DNA from: Mesostigma viride
Lineage: Eukaryota > Streptophyta > Mesostigmatophyceae > Mesostigmatales > Mesostigmataceae
Length of the DNA stretch: 64,000 nt
Direction of reading: 5' to 3'
Assembly: GCA_009746045.1 (NCBI GenBank)
Contig: RPFO01000041.1
Coordinates: forward strand, 8,716,348-8,780,347
This document shows positions 11,001 through 20,410 of the stretch, piece by piece. Under the pieces are notes generated by a model that ran no database searches, had not been told where the DNA came from, and worked only from the letters and a program-made list of their open reading frames with translations. How positions within the stretch are numbered: position 1 is the first letter of the stretch; each line of letters starts with the position of its first letter. The position numbers and the translations under genes are program-made.

Positions 11001-12597
11001 AAAGAAACGCAAAAAATGAAAAAACAAAGAAAAATCTATGGTCTTACCCCTTGTGCACGCCATCATGCGCTTCAATATGTTCGGGATGAGGTGGAATTCA
11101 TCCACTAGGTGCCGTACGGGGAGTTCACGCCAGTATTCCAGCCGGTCAAACACCTCGGGTTGGACTTTTCTCAAGCCACAGTACTCAAGGTATAAGTCAC
11201 GGTCCATTAAAGGCGGGGCGTCGCCGGCATCGGCGGGGCGGCCAGGGTCATCCTTCTCTAGCAGAGTGTCATTTTGCAGAAAGACAATTTTGCCTTGAGA
11301 GAAATACACCCCTTCCCACCTAGGCCCATGGAGAGTGCAACCGAAATACCCGGAATCCGGAATATTCAGTGCCTTGGCGAAGGCAGGGTAGTCGTGAATA
11401 ACCCATAGAAGCAGCGACTGGACCCGAACAGGCTTGAAACAAGTGCCTTTGTCATCCAAGATGTCACAGACGTGAAACCCACGCCACATGCCCACAAAGT
11501 CATCGGCCACCAACTCGAGAAAAATCTGCAAGTCCGATGGCGCACGACCCTTGCAAGCACTGATCAAAAGTACTGGTGGTGAAAAATGCTTGTTGGAAAA
11601 AGCACCCTCAGGCAGGTTGTAACAAGCCGCGAATGCGGCCCAGCAGGAGTAAGTCATCTTAAAGCTCCGAGGGTTCATGCCATCAATGCACACCCCAAAC
11701 ATCAAGTTCCGGGGATCGCGTCTGAACTCAGGGTATTTGTCCTTCACGAATTGAACAGCACGGCAGTCTGCAGGCATTCATACAAAGGCACAGCATACAA
11801 CAACACGCATGTGCGACAGGTGGGAGAGATTTAGTTCCCAGGCCGACTAATGGCATAGGAAAAATCAAAGAAACCATCAGTCTAAAATAAAGCAAAGGCG
11901 TTGTAAAGGGAGGCCGTGGGGGAAATCGAGCAGCAGATGAATTAAAAGCAAATGCGATTTCCAAACCCTGGTATCTTTACGAACCTTTTACACCATTCAC
12001 TTTCCGGGTTGGGCCATCTGACTCCTTGTTCTCAGCCTCTGATGCATACCGCAAAGCGGCGGACATGGCAGGGATTCTCAGCCAGCTGCGGATACGGTTT
12101 TGGAGAGGGAAATGACGGACTTGACGATGTGGCTTGTTTGTCATTCTTTCCACACCCTTCCTGTCAGTGTACTTCTCATACCGCGTCTCGCCACACTTGG
12201 GACATTTCTGCAGGTCTTTGTCCTTGTACAAAAACTTGTCGCAGCAGCAGGCGTCATAGACTCGGTACCCCACCCCTACCGAGTTGACGAGGTTTTTGGC
12301 CTCCTTTATGCTGGCTGGTAGACAATTGCCTGCCGGCAAGATTTCCGATATGAATTGCATCAGCTGGTCACCAAACGCCTTCGTGCACGCATTTTCCCCC
12401 AGTAAAGCCAGCAGCCGCAATGACGTTACTACGGCTGAGTCCGACGAGCCAGGATAGAGCGGAGTGTCTTGTCTGACTCGGTTCACGGTCTCGTCGAACT
12501 GGCGGGCAAATGCCTCCGCCTCTGCCTCCCCGCTGCCATCTACATCATCACGCTCCTGCATCATGAAGTCATCCACAGTTTCAGCCATTCGCGTCAC
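8094..12597 (-). CDS. TNP2-like CACTA transposase, six exons
   Basis: Catalyses excision and insertion of the element. Six exons can be joined with canonical borders and fully consistent phases: 12597-11994 (donor at 11,985 also possible), 11767-11048, 10919-10734, 10533-10010, 9871-9681, 9360-8094, giving about 1,163 residues. Exon 1 holds the zinc-binding region (YDACCCDKFLYKDKDLQKC followed by KCGETRY). Exon 2 holds the Transposase_21-type core (KYPEFRRDPRN, GVCIDGMNPRSF, LLWVIHDYPAF, FGCTLHG). Exons 3-4 resemble DUF4218 (DYCSGDYRRF, HAAVHLSEQI, VEHSIAEF). Exon 6 resembles DUF4216 (NYRTERADE, HQNSGVAV, YGYVTHIL), then a Ser/Lys/Arg-rich tail with three near-identical repeats containing GRRQPAAENAADSARGDDG. 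No frameshift was seen, so it could be functional. The start was chosen as the only Met opening exon 1; a strong stem-loop lies just upstream. Family assignment rests on these motifs. Confidence 0.85.
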
Positions 12598-12607
12598 TAA
12601 GGTGGTG

Positions 12608-12640
12608 CCGGGCCCGCTACGAAAAACGTAGCGGGCCCGG
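12608..12640. promoter_or_regulatory. Perfect 14-bp stem-loop upstream of transposase
   Basis: Arms CCGGGCCCGCTACG and its exact complement flank an AAAAA loop, 10 bp upstream of the transposase start codon and inside the region between two divergent genes. It could be a 5'-UTR structure or a binding site; the role is inferred only from position. Confidence 0.6.
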
Positions 12641-12773
12641 TGATGTCGCTATTTCACCACCCGACTCTACATCGAGTCACTGTGCATGACATAAATATGG
12701 CTGCCTACAGCATCGCGCAAGGTGTACACGTCAAATTATTATGGCGTTCGTTGCCAAGGCTGCGTACCTGCCC

Positions 12774-12823
12774 TTGGCGTAGCTCACGTTGGCGTAGCTC
12801 ACGTTGGCGTAGCTCACCCTCCT
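12774..12823. repeat. Three tandem 16-bp repeats in divergent promoter region
   Basis: The unit TTGGCGTAGCTCACG occurs three times head to tail between the transposase (minus) and the accessory ORF (plus). The rest of 12,598-13,057 holds no gene. Regulatory use is possible, but nothing else in the window confirms it. Confidence 0.6.
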
Positions 12824-13057
12824 TTGTCAACGGTGGCGTTCTCCAATTCACGTGCCTTCACGTGCAACGTCCACTTCCTGTGCCAGCTCTGGCGCGGCGC
12901 TTGCCCTCCGGGCTGAATTTCAAATTTCCGCGGCATTTAGTGCACTCCGTTGGATTATTTGGGCGCTGCGTCCGGACGGAGGCTGCTGCCTGCTGGTCGC
13001 ACAAAAGTGATCGTTTTGGCTGGAAGGCATGGTGAGACATGTCGAAGGCTGGACAGG

Positions 13058-13608
13058 ATGGTGGAAAGGCGCAAGGCAGATGCCGATACGTGGCAGAGAT
13101 TTCACGCGGGCCACGCAACTGAGTCTCAACCACTATTGAACGTACCGCCAGCCGAATATCAGAAACGGCTGCGCGCCGTGATATTCCAGAGCTCTCCAAG
13201 AAGTATTTCCTGGACGGACTAGCCAGAAAAGAGGAAGACGATGAGCTATTTCATGCCGTAGTAGAGCGCGTCTGCAGTGTCTGCAGTGGATTTACCCGAG
13301 CGTTAGCCAAAAGCGCTCATGATACGGCATTGAATAGATTCCGCGCTGGGAATCAGAAAGGCAAGGAGCCTACCGGGCAGTCCCCGCGAGAGTTTGTAGA
13401 AAGCGAGGTCTCGCGACATCTCTCAAACCGGAAGCGGGAAGCCAAGCTGCGCGAGATTGCGGCTAGCGGTTCTGAGCCACGGAAAAACAAGCCGACCAAG
13501 ACAGCTGGCCCACCGGCCGCCGAGGCCCCCGCTCCGGCTCGCCGCCCCCTGGCATCCATCACTAACGGAGAAACGACAGATTCCAAGGTGCATGAAATGA
13601 TTTTATAG
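13058..13608 (+). pseudogene. CACTA accessory ORF, basic protein, frameshifted
   Basis: Function not recognised. The frame opening with MVERRKADADTWQRF runs to about 13,190. It then appears to continue one frame over (ELSKKYFLDGLARKEEDDELFHAV ... NRFRAGNQKGKEP) to a stop at 13,606-13,608, for roughly 180 residues. The product is charged, with an Arg/Lys-rich stretch (HLSNRKREAKLREI) and a Pro/Ala-rich tail. It is divergent from the transposase and inside the same element, the position where CACTA elements carry a second (TNPA-like) gene; no similarity to TNPA is claimed. An unrecognised small intron instead of a frameshift is possible. Confidence 0.45.
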
Positions 13609-13763
13609 GGCCGGCATTGGTTATAGTTTTGCTGGGATTTTTTGGTCTGTGTAGGGGACATTCATAGTATTTTCAATTTCTGTACCACATCTTCCATCGT
13701 GTTTCGCCTCTAATAATAATTGCTCGTCGTGCGTTTGGATGACTTCTTTTACACCGGCGTTGC

Positions 13764-15358
13764 ATGATGCAGTTGTCAACCAACGACGTGAAGGAAGAGT
13801 CAGGCATCATGTCAGGGGCTGAGATAGGCAACCTGTCACCGGCATCCCGAAAGGCTGCGAGGCTTGCAGCGCTGCATGCCCAGATTGCGGAAGTTGAGGC
13901 GGAGTATGAGGTGGAGGTCACGCAGGAAGACTCCGCGTTTCGTCCGCCTCCGCCGGTACCCCCTCGATCATCGCCCAAGGCACCTCCCCCGCTGCCCACT
14001 GCAGCGCCGGCGGCACCTCCCCCGCTGCCCGCTGCGGCGCCCGAGGCACCTCCGTTTCGTCCGCCTCCGCCGGTGCCCCCTCGATCATCGCCCAAGGCAT
14101 GGCCTCCCCCGCTGCCCACTGCAGCGCCCGCGGCACCTCCACCGCTGCCCACTGCTGCAGCGCCCGCGGCACCTCCACCGCTGCCCACTGCAGCCCCAAA
14201 GCTGCCTCCTCAGGAACCCACATTGCCCAATCGAATGGAGGTAGCGTGTGACACATGGTGCACTCTACTTGATGCTGTAATGGAAAAGAGAAAGGAGCCA
14301 GCGCCAGCGTCCACTGCAGTGCCCGTGCCCGAGGCCGCACTGCCGCCGCCGCAGAAAAAGGCACAGCCAAAGCCTCCGAAGCCGCTGCGCCAGCCTAAGT
14401 GGGTCCCACCTCCCCCAACAGACTTTGGCTTACCCCATTACTTGGAGAAAGCCGGCATCCCACACGCGCACATCTTGCCACGCCCGGCAGATATCAAGGC
14501 AGAGGTCACGGCGGGTCTCTTCTTCGCGCAGAAGTGGTTTTTGAAGGCCGTGCCGGCGCTCAAAAAAGGTGCGGAGTGGTCCTGGGAAATCGGCATGATC
14601 AGCGCGGTGAACTTCAGACTCGCAAAGCCTTGGAAGGCCACCTTTCTCGCCGAAGAGGGCGAAGAGCCTGAAAAGTATCAGATTGACTGTTTCACTTTGC
14701 CCTACGGTGAGGAGGGCTCCACAGAGACCTCATGGGTCCTCCTTGGAGGCATCAGCATCACAGACCTGCCTTCTCTAAAGGCTAAACCTACTTCCAAGGT
14801 GGCCGCAACGCTCCCCCAGACAGACACCGAGCCGGAGACCAAGTGGGAGACTGAGCCGGAGACCGAGCAGGAGACCAAGCCGGGGACCCAGCCAGCATAC
14901 AAGCGCGCGCGGGTAACGCTGGAGCTCCAGGAACTGGATCCTCCCAAGCATGGGCTCACTGATGCCGAGAAGAAGGTCCAGGATCTGCAGAGGCAGCTGG
15001 AAGAGCAGCTGGCGCTGCTAAAGGCTGCGCAAGAGAAGATGTCAACTCAAGCAAGGAGCCAGCTGGCCACCCCGATGGAAACCGAGGAGACTCCATCTGT
15101 AAGTTTGTGGCAACTTTCCAAAATCATTGGCCATGCATGTTGACCTTACGCAGTCACGTGTCTATTAAATATTTAATTAATTAATGTTGGCTTTGAATGT
15201 CAAGTTATTGCGCACTCAGCAAGTAAATGTCGACTTGGCAGACAATTTTGTTTTAATATCTTTCTTTTCTTCTTGATGCTTATAAAATTGCTGAATTGCA
15301 GGCAAGCGGGACTGAGCAAGAGTCCAAAGCGGGCACCGAGTATGGCCAACCTGCATGA
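13764..15358 (+). CDS. Proline-rich coiled-coil accessory protein of CACTA, one intron
   Basis: Two exons, 13764-15098 and 15302-15358, joined over a 203-bp intron with donor GTAAGT and acceptor TTGCAG; the joined frame gives 463 residues. No family is recognised. The N-terminal 50 residues are helical (KAARLAALHAQIAEVEAEYE). Two long polyproline repeats of the type FRPPPPVPPRSSPKA follow (about residues 55-150). A central folded-looking region (about 215-340) contains FFAQKWFLKAVPAL and SWEIGMISAVNFRLAKPW. Glu/Thr-Pro repeats then lead to a short coiled coil (DAEKKVQDLQRQLEEQLALL). It lies in the same element and orientation as the preceding ORF and likely serves the transposon. MMQL is the first Met in frame; an internal Met (SGIMSGAEI) is an alternative start. 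Confidence 0.65.
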
Positions 15359-15443
15359 CAGATTCAAGCTCATCATCGTAAAGTAAGTGTGGTGAACAGT
15401 TACACTTTTCGACTACCTTCTTTTCTATATACCACCATTATTT

Positions 15444-15899
15444 ATGCATGCCAGCACCCCACCCCATTTATTGATGCATGCCAGCACCCCACCCCATTTA
15501 TTGATGCATGCCAGCACCCCACCCCATTTATTGATGCATGCCAGCACCCCACCCCACTTATTGATGCATGCCAGCACCCCACCCCATTTATTGATGCATG
15601 CCAGCACCCCACCCCATTTATTGATGCATGCCAGCACCCCACCCCATTTATCGATGCATGCCATCACCCCACCCCACTTATTGATGCATGCCAGCACCCC
15701 ACCCCATTTATTGATGCATGTCAGCACCCCACCCCATTTATTGATGCATGCCAGCACCCCACCCCATTTATTGATGCATGCCAGCACCCCACCCCATTTA
15801 TTCATGCATGCCAGCACCCCATCACCACCATCTAGGCGTGCCAGCACCCCACCCCATTTATTGATGCATGCCAGCACCCCACCCCATTTATTCATGCAT
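15444..15899. repeat. 30-bp minisatellite, left block
   Basis: About 15 head-to-tail copies of a 30-bp unit containing TTGATGCATGCCAGCACCCC, nearly identical, with one variant carrying ATCACCACCATCTAGGCG. Because the period is a multiple of three and the unit has no stop in several frames, ORFs of 140-190 codons run through it on both strands; none is credible. The block stops at a LINE-like insertion at 15,900 and continues beyond it at 17,909. Confidence 0.95.
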
Positions 15900-17908
15900 T
15901 GAATTGAATTGAATTGAATTGTAACATAACTCCGTTGGGAGTATATGTAGCACACAGCCCTTGAGAGGGGGGCATATGGCCTATCATACATCCTAAGCTA
16001 CTTCCTGCAAGGGTGGGGATGTAAAGGACCCTTGCTCTAGGTGCACCAGGGCACTTGCATCCCATGATCTTCAAGCTATGCCCAGCGAAGGGGGAGCCTG
16101 TCATGGGGGGGAAGAGCAGCATAGCTATACAAAGAAGCTAGGGCATGGCGTCTCAGCAGAGAGTTACTCCCTGCATGGGCACAACATAACTAAATAAAGC
16201 TAGGCATCATCTGGGGTGTGGCTCATCATAGGCACACATGTACATGATTAAGGAAAGCGCGTGGCTTAGCTAGGATAGTGCCTCTAGGAGGCGTACATGT
16301 ACATGGCCACGGTCTATCTATTCTGCACTACTACTGCTGTATTCCCCTAAGCTGGGGCGTCTGGAGTCGCTGGGGCCGCGGGGGGGGGGGGTCGCCTGCC
16401 AGGGCTTGTGGCCGACGTAGATGGCCGCCCCCTTCCAGTACACCGGCTGGCCCGCCTTGGTCTGCCGGAGCTGGAGGTAGATCGGCCATAGCTCCCGTCG
16501 CCGTTGTTGCTGCGCCAGGGTCAGGTCGTCATCAAGGGTGAAGAGAGTCTTCTCGAGCCGCTTGCGGCGTCTGAGAAAAGAAATCTTGTCCGCCGGGGTC
16601 TTAAAGGTGAGAAGGAGCGGGGGCGGCCCTGCCTTACCCCGCGCGCGGGGAAGGCGGTGGGCGGCCAGCGCGATCTCACCGATAAGGCCCATGCGACCAA
16701 GGATTTCTCGCTCAAACGCACGCAAAAGCTTCTCGGAAGTCTCACCTTCCTCCATGGTGAAGTTCTTGACAATGACGTTGAGGCTGCGCTGGGCGAGCTC
16801 GGCCTCCTCGCGGAGGTCAAGCGTCTGCCGTTGGAGCTGGGCTGCGACGGCGGAGGTGGTGGAGGTGGTATGTTGCTTAAGCATGTCCGCCCAGGTGGTG
16901 ATGGGAGGAGCATCGCCGGCCAGGCCAGCCGGGGCTGGCTTGGCGGCAATGTCCTTCACCGCCTGGGCCGTGAGGCCTGCCGTGTTCTGCAGAACCTCGA
17001 TAGCGATGGCGTTGTCCTTAAGACGCTGGTCGATGTCACGGAGCTGGGCGGTGATGGCGTCGGAGGTGGAGGTGGTGGCGGTGGAGGAGGCGAGGAGGGT
17101 GGAGGTGGCGGTGGAGATGGTGGAGGTGGCGGTGGAAAGGAGGGGAAGCTCGGCAGTCAGCGTGCCGCCGATGGCCGCCACATCTGCAGCAATGGGGTCC
17201 ACGTGCTCCTCGAGGACCTCCTTAAGGAGTGAGCGGAGGGAGGATTCGGTTAAGGTGGTGGTGAGAGGCTTGGGGGGCCAAAGCTCCCCGATGGAGCGTC
17301 CAAGGAGGGAAAAGAGAGCGAATTGCTGGAGGAAGGGGCGGTGGAGGCTGGGAATGATGTCGAAAGAGGCGAGACGAACCCAGCGAGGGTCAAAGAGGCG
17401 ACCTTGGTTGAAGAGCTGCTTGCATAGTGCAAGAAGCGAGGCGTGCGTTCCATAAAACACGCAGACCAGGATGCGTTCCGGGTTAAGCGTGTCAAGGAAG
17501 CCGGGCTGGCTGGCTTCGGCGACAAAGTCGAGCTCTGTCCAACTCGGCTCGGCAGAGCGACTGCGCTTGGGTTCAGGCGACGCTGCGGGCGAGGCGGGCT
17601 CAGCAGGCGGCTGGGCGACCACTAGAGCTTGGCTAGTGGCGCCGCTGCCTTCTGGGCCGGTTGGCGAAGCTGCAGCCGGGGCTGCAGACGTATTTTCATT
17701 GCTGAGCGCAGCCGCCAGGCTGCGTTGCGTCGAGAGGCGTTTGCTCATCGTATAGTGCGTTACAGCTTCGGAAAATTATATCAGCATGTGCGTCTAAGAA
17801 AGACGAAGCGATTGTGATATTCACAGCTGAATTCGGTGCTCAAACGTGAAAGTTATGAGCTCCGACAGCCATGGCTACCTCGTGGCTCGTGGCTGCGGTA
17901 GCTCGTGG
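15900..17908 (-). mobile_element. ORF1-only LINE-like element, copy 1 (TSD ATTCATGCAT)
   Basis: A 2,009-bp insertion, 3' end at left, bounded by the 10-bp duplication ATTCATGCAT (15,890-15,899 and 17,909-17,918). On its own strand it has a short 5' leader, one long ORF, a 3' UTR of about 400 bp and a tail of four CAATT-type repeats. These are hallmarks of target-primed reverse transcription. No RT or endonuclease is encoded, so it must be mobilised by another element. Confidence 0.75.
16318..17748 (-). CDS. LINE ORF1-like nucleic-acid-binding protein
   Basis: 476 residues, intact. The N-terminal 80 residues are Ala/Ser/Pro-rich. A middle region has a Ser/Thr-rich helix (TATSTISTATSTLL) and NTAGLTAQAVKDIAAKP. 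The C-terminal third (about 325-460) holds RSLNVIVKNF, FEREILGRMGLIGEI, PPLLLTFKTPADKISFLRRRK and LDDDLTLAQQQRRRELWP. This last part resembles the RRM plus C-terminal domain of L1-type ORF1 proteins, which coat the element RNA; the match is by eye only. Three degenerate copies elsewhere in the window (25.7, 28 and 36 kb) share the motifs, which supports it as the family's real product. A G11 run at 16,380-16,390 is near the 3' end. Confidence 0.65.
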   Translation of the reverse strand: MSKRLSTQRSLAAALSNENTSAAPAAASPTGPEGSGATSQALVVAQPPAEPASPAASPEPKRSRSAEPSWTELDFVAEASQPGFLDTLNPERILVCVFYGTHASLLALCKQLFNQGRLFDPRWVRLASFDIIPSLHRPFLQQFALFSLLGRSIGELWPPKPLTTTLTESSLRSLLKEVLEEHVDPIAADVAAIGGTLTAELPLLSTATSTISTATSTLLASSTATTSTSDAITAQLRDIDQRLKDNAIAIEVLQNTAGLTAQAVKDIAAKPAPAGLAGDAPPITTWADMLKQHTTSTTSAVAAQLQRQTLDLREEAELAQRSLNVIVKNFTMEEGETSEKLLRAFEREILGRMGLIGEIALAAHRLPRARGKAGPPPLLLTFKTPADKISFLRRRKRLEKTLFTLDDDLTLAQQQRRRELWPIYLQLRQTKAGQPVYWKGAAIYVGHKPWQATPPPRGPSDSRRPSLGEYSSSSAE

Positions 17909-17918
17909 ATTCATGCAT

Positions 17919-18860
17919 GCCAGCACCCCACCCCATTTATCGATGCATGCCATCACCCCACCCCACTTATTGATGCATGCCAGCACCCCACCCCATTTAT
18001 TGATGCATGCCAGCACCCCACCCCATTTATTGATGGATGCCAGCACCCCACCCCATTTATTGATGCATGCCAGCACCCCACCCCATTTATTGATGCATGC
18101 CAGCACCCCACCCCATTTATTGATGCATGCCAGCACCCCACCCCATTTATTGATGCATGCCAGCACCCCACCCCATGTATCGATGCATGCCAGCACCCCA
18201 CCCCATTTATTGATGCATGCCAGCACCCCACCCCATTTATCGATGCATGCCAGCACCCCACCCCATTCATTGATGCATTAATTAATTGCACCCCATTCAT
18301 TGATGCATGCCAGCACCCCACCCCATTTATTGATGCATGCCAGCACCCCACCCCATTTATTGATGCATGCCAGCACCCCACCCCATTTATTGATGCATGC
18401 CAGCACCCCACCCCATTTATTGATGCATGCCAGCACCCCACCCCATTTATTGATGCATGCCAGCACCCCATCACCACCATCTACGCGTGCCAGCACCCCA
18501 CCCCATTTATTGATGCATGCCAGCACCCCACCCCATTTATTGATGCATGCCAGCACCCCACCCCATGTATTGATGCATGCCAGCACCCCACCCCATTTAT
18601 TGATGCATGCCAGCACCCCACCCCATTTATCGATGCATGCCAGCACCCCACCCCATTTATCGATGCATGCCAGCACCCCACCCCATATATTGATGCATGC
18701 CAGCACCCCACCCCATTTATTCATGCATGCCAGCACCCCACCCCATTTATTGATGCATGCCAGCACCCCACCCCATTTATCGATGCATGCCAGCACCCCA
18801 CCCCATTTATTGATGCATGCCAGCACCCCACCCCATTTATTGATGCATGCCAGCACCCCA
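17919..18860. repeat. 30-bp minisatellite, middle block
   Basis: About 31 units of the same 30-bp repeat as at 15.4 kb, with rare variants (GATGGATGCC near 18,030; a TTAATTAAT interruption near 18,280; the ATCACCACCATCTACGCG variant near 18,470). The array ends inside a unit where the inner CACTA element begins. Multi-frame ORFs here are artefacts of the period. Confidence 0.95.
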
Positions 18861-19270
18861 CACTAGGAAGTCGGAAAAAATTCGTCCTGATATTTCTTGA
18901 TATCGTCCTGAGTTTTTTTTGAGAAATCCTGAGAAATCCTGAGAAATCCTGAGATATCTTGAGATTGTCTTGAGATCGTCTTGAGATTTCCTGAGATTTT
19001 TCCTGAGATTGCCCTGATTTTTCCTGATTTTTTTCGTCTTCACAAAATCTGGTAAGTGCACACCTCGGGTCCTGAGATTTCTGGTGAAAAACTCAGGTCT
19101 TGAGATTTTGACTTTGTAGTGAAAATCTCAGGACAATCTCAGGACAATCTCAGGACAAAAAAACGAGTAGAATCTCAAGAAAATCTCAGGACAAAAAAAC
19201 GAGTAGAATCTCAAGAAAATCAAGAACATGCACAGGCGAATTCTCCAGCCATTCTGGGACAAAAAAATGG
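18861..19270. repeat. Left subterminal repeats of inner CACTA
   Basis: Runs of GAGAAATCCTGAGA, TGAGATTTCC and, further in, AATCTCAGGACA repeats. Same type as those at the ends of the outer element, consistent with a shared accessory binding protein. Confidence 0.75.
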
Positions 19271-19790
19271 TGTTATCAGGGACCAACAGAAATACGACAA
19301 TGCAAGATGATTACAACAGGGGCATGACTCACAATCAGTGCATTTATTACATTGATAAATATTATTTAAAAAATCTTTTATTCATAGGCAAAAAATAAAT
19401 CACAACAAAAAGAGGATTGTTTCTTCATCGTTTGGCAGATCTTGTAGATCATTTGGTTCTTCATATACTCTGCCAAACTGTGCTTCGTTGCACATTTACC
19501 TGCACGCATAAACCAGGAAGGGGGAAAAAAGGCATTAAACAGGACCATGATTAGAAACGCTGGGCTGCAGCATGTGCACATGTACACCTAACCAGACCAA
19601 AGGCATAGCAAACAACATCATGCTCGGCATAAAAAAAGATACTTCTGACTGGTACAAAACATTGAAAGGGTGACCCAAGTGAAAGCCTAGCACCGCCATT
19701 ATTGAGATGTGCAAGACCAAGAAACCACGACATTGCATATGACCGATGCATTGAAAAAGGGAAAACACGTTTATTAACTGTGAAGCTCCA
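19271..19790. other. Interior of inner CACTA, no gene recognised
   Basis: AT-rich sequence with short non-credible ORFs on the minus strand and no transposase motifs. Probably degenerate filler of the deleted element. Confidence 0.5.
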
Positions 19791-20410
19791 GGGTAACTAG
19801 ACTAAATTTCTTCAGGGCAAGGGACTAATTGAATTCAGCAAGCAAGCGTACATGCGCGCAAGGACGAGAGTGGCTAAATAAGGAAGCAAGGGCGTAACAA
19901 AGGAAGCAAGGGACTGATTAGATTCAGCAAGCAAGCAATTGCAAGCATGCAAGGAAGAGGGGCTAACAAAGGAAGCAAGGGCCTAACAAAGGAATCAGGG
20001 GACTGATTCCATTCAGCAAGTGGTCAAGCATGCAGGGAAGGAACGGCCTAACCAAGTAGGCAAGGTCATATCAAAGGAAGCAAGGCATTAATTAAATTCA
20101 GCAAGCATGCGAGGAAGAGTGGCTTACAAAGGAAGCATGGGACTAAGAAAGGAAGCAAGGGACTAATTACATTCAGGAAGCACGCATGCAAGGAAGCAAG
20201 GGAATAAAGCAAGGAACTAATCAAATTCAGCAAGCGGCTAAACAACCAAGCAAGGGCCTAATCAAGGAAGAAAGCAACCACGCAAAGAAGCAAGCAAGCA
20301 CGCAAAGACGGAAACAAGCATGCAAGGAAGCAAGGGGTTTATCGAACTCAGCAAGCAAGCATGCAAGGAAGCAAGGAGCAAGTGAGGGACCAAGGGACTA
20401 ATCAACTTTA
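19791..20410. repeat. Degenerate GGAAGCAAGGG repeats
   Basis: About ten irregular copies of a unit built from GGAAGCAAGGGACTAATT and TTCAGCAAGCAAGCATGC, spaced roughly 50-70 bp. Noncoding; confined to the interior of the inner CACTA element. Confidence 0.75.

Noticed and set aside
16504-17455. Plus-strand ORFs (242 and 305 residues) opposite LINE ORF1
   Set aside because: Gly/Val- or Arg/Ser-rich antisense shadows; the minus-strand ORF is shared by four copies of the family.
15444-18860. Possible CRISPR array
   Set aside because: Units are contiguous identical 30-mers without variable spacers, in a eukaryotic transposon; this is a minisatellite.
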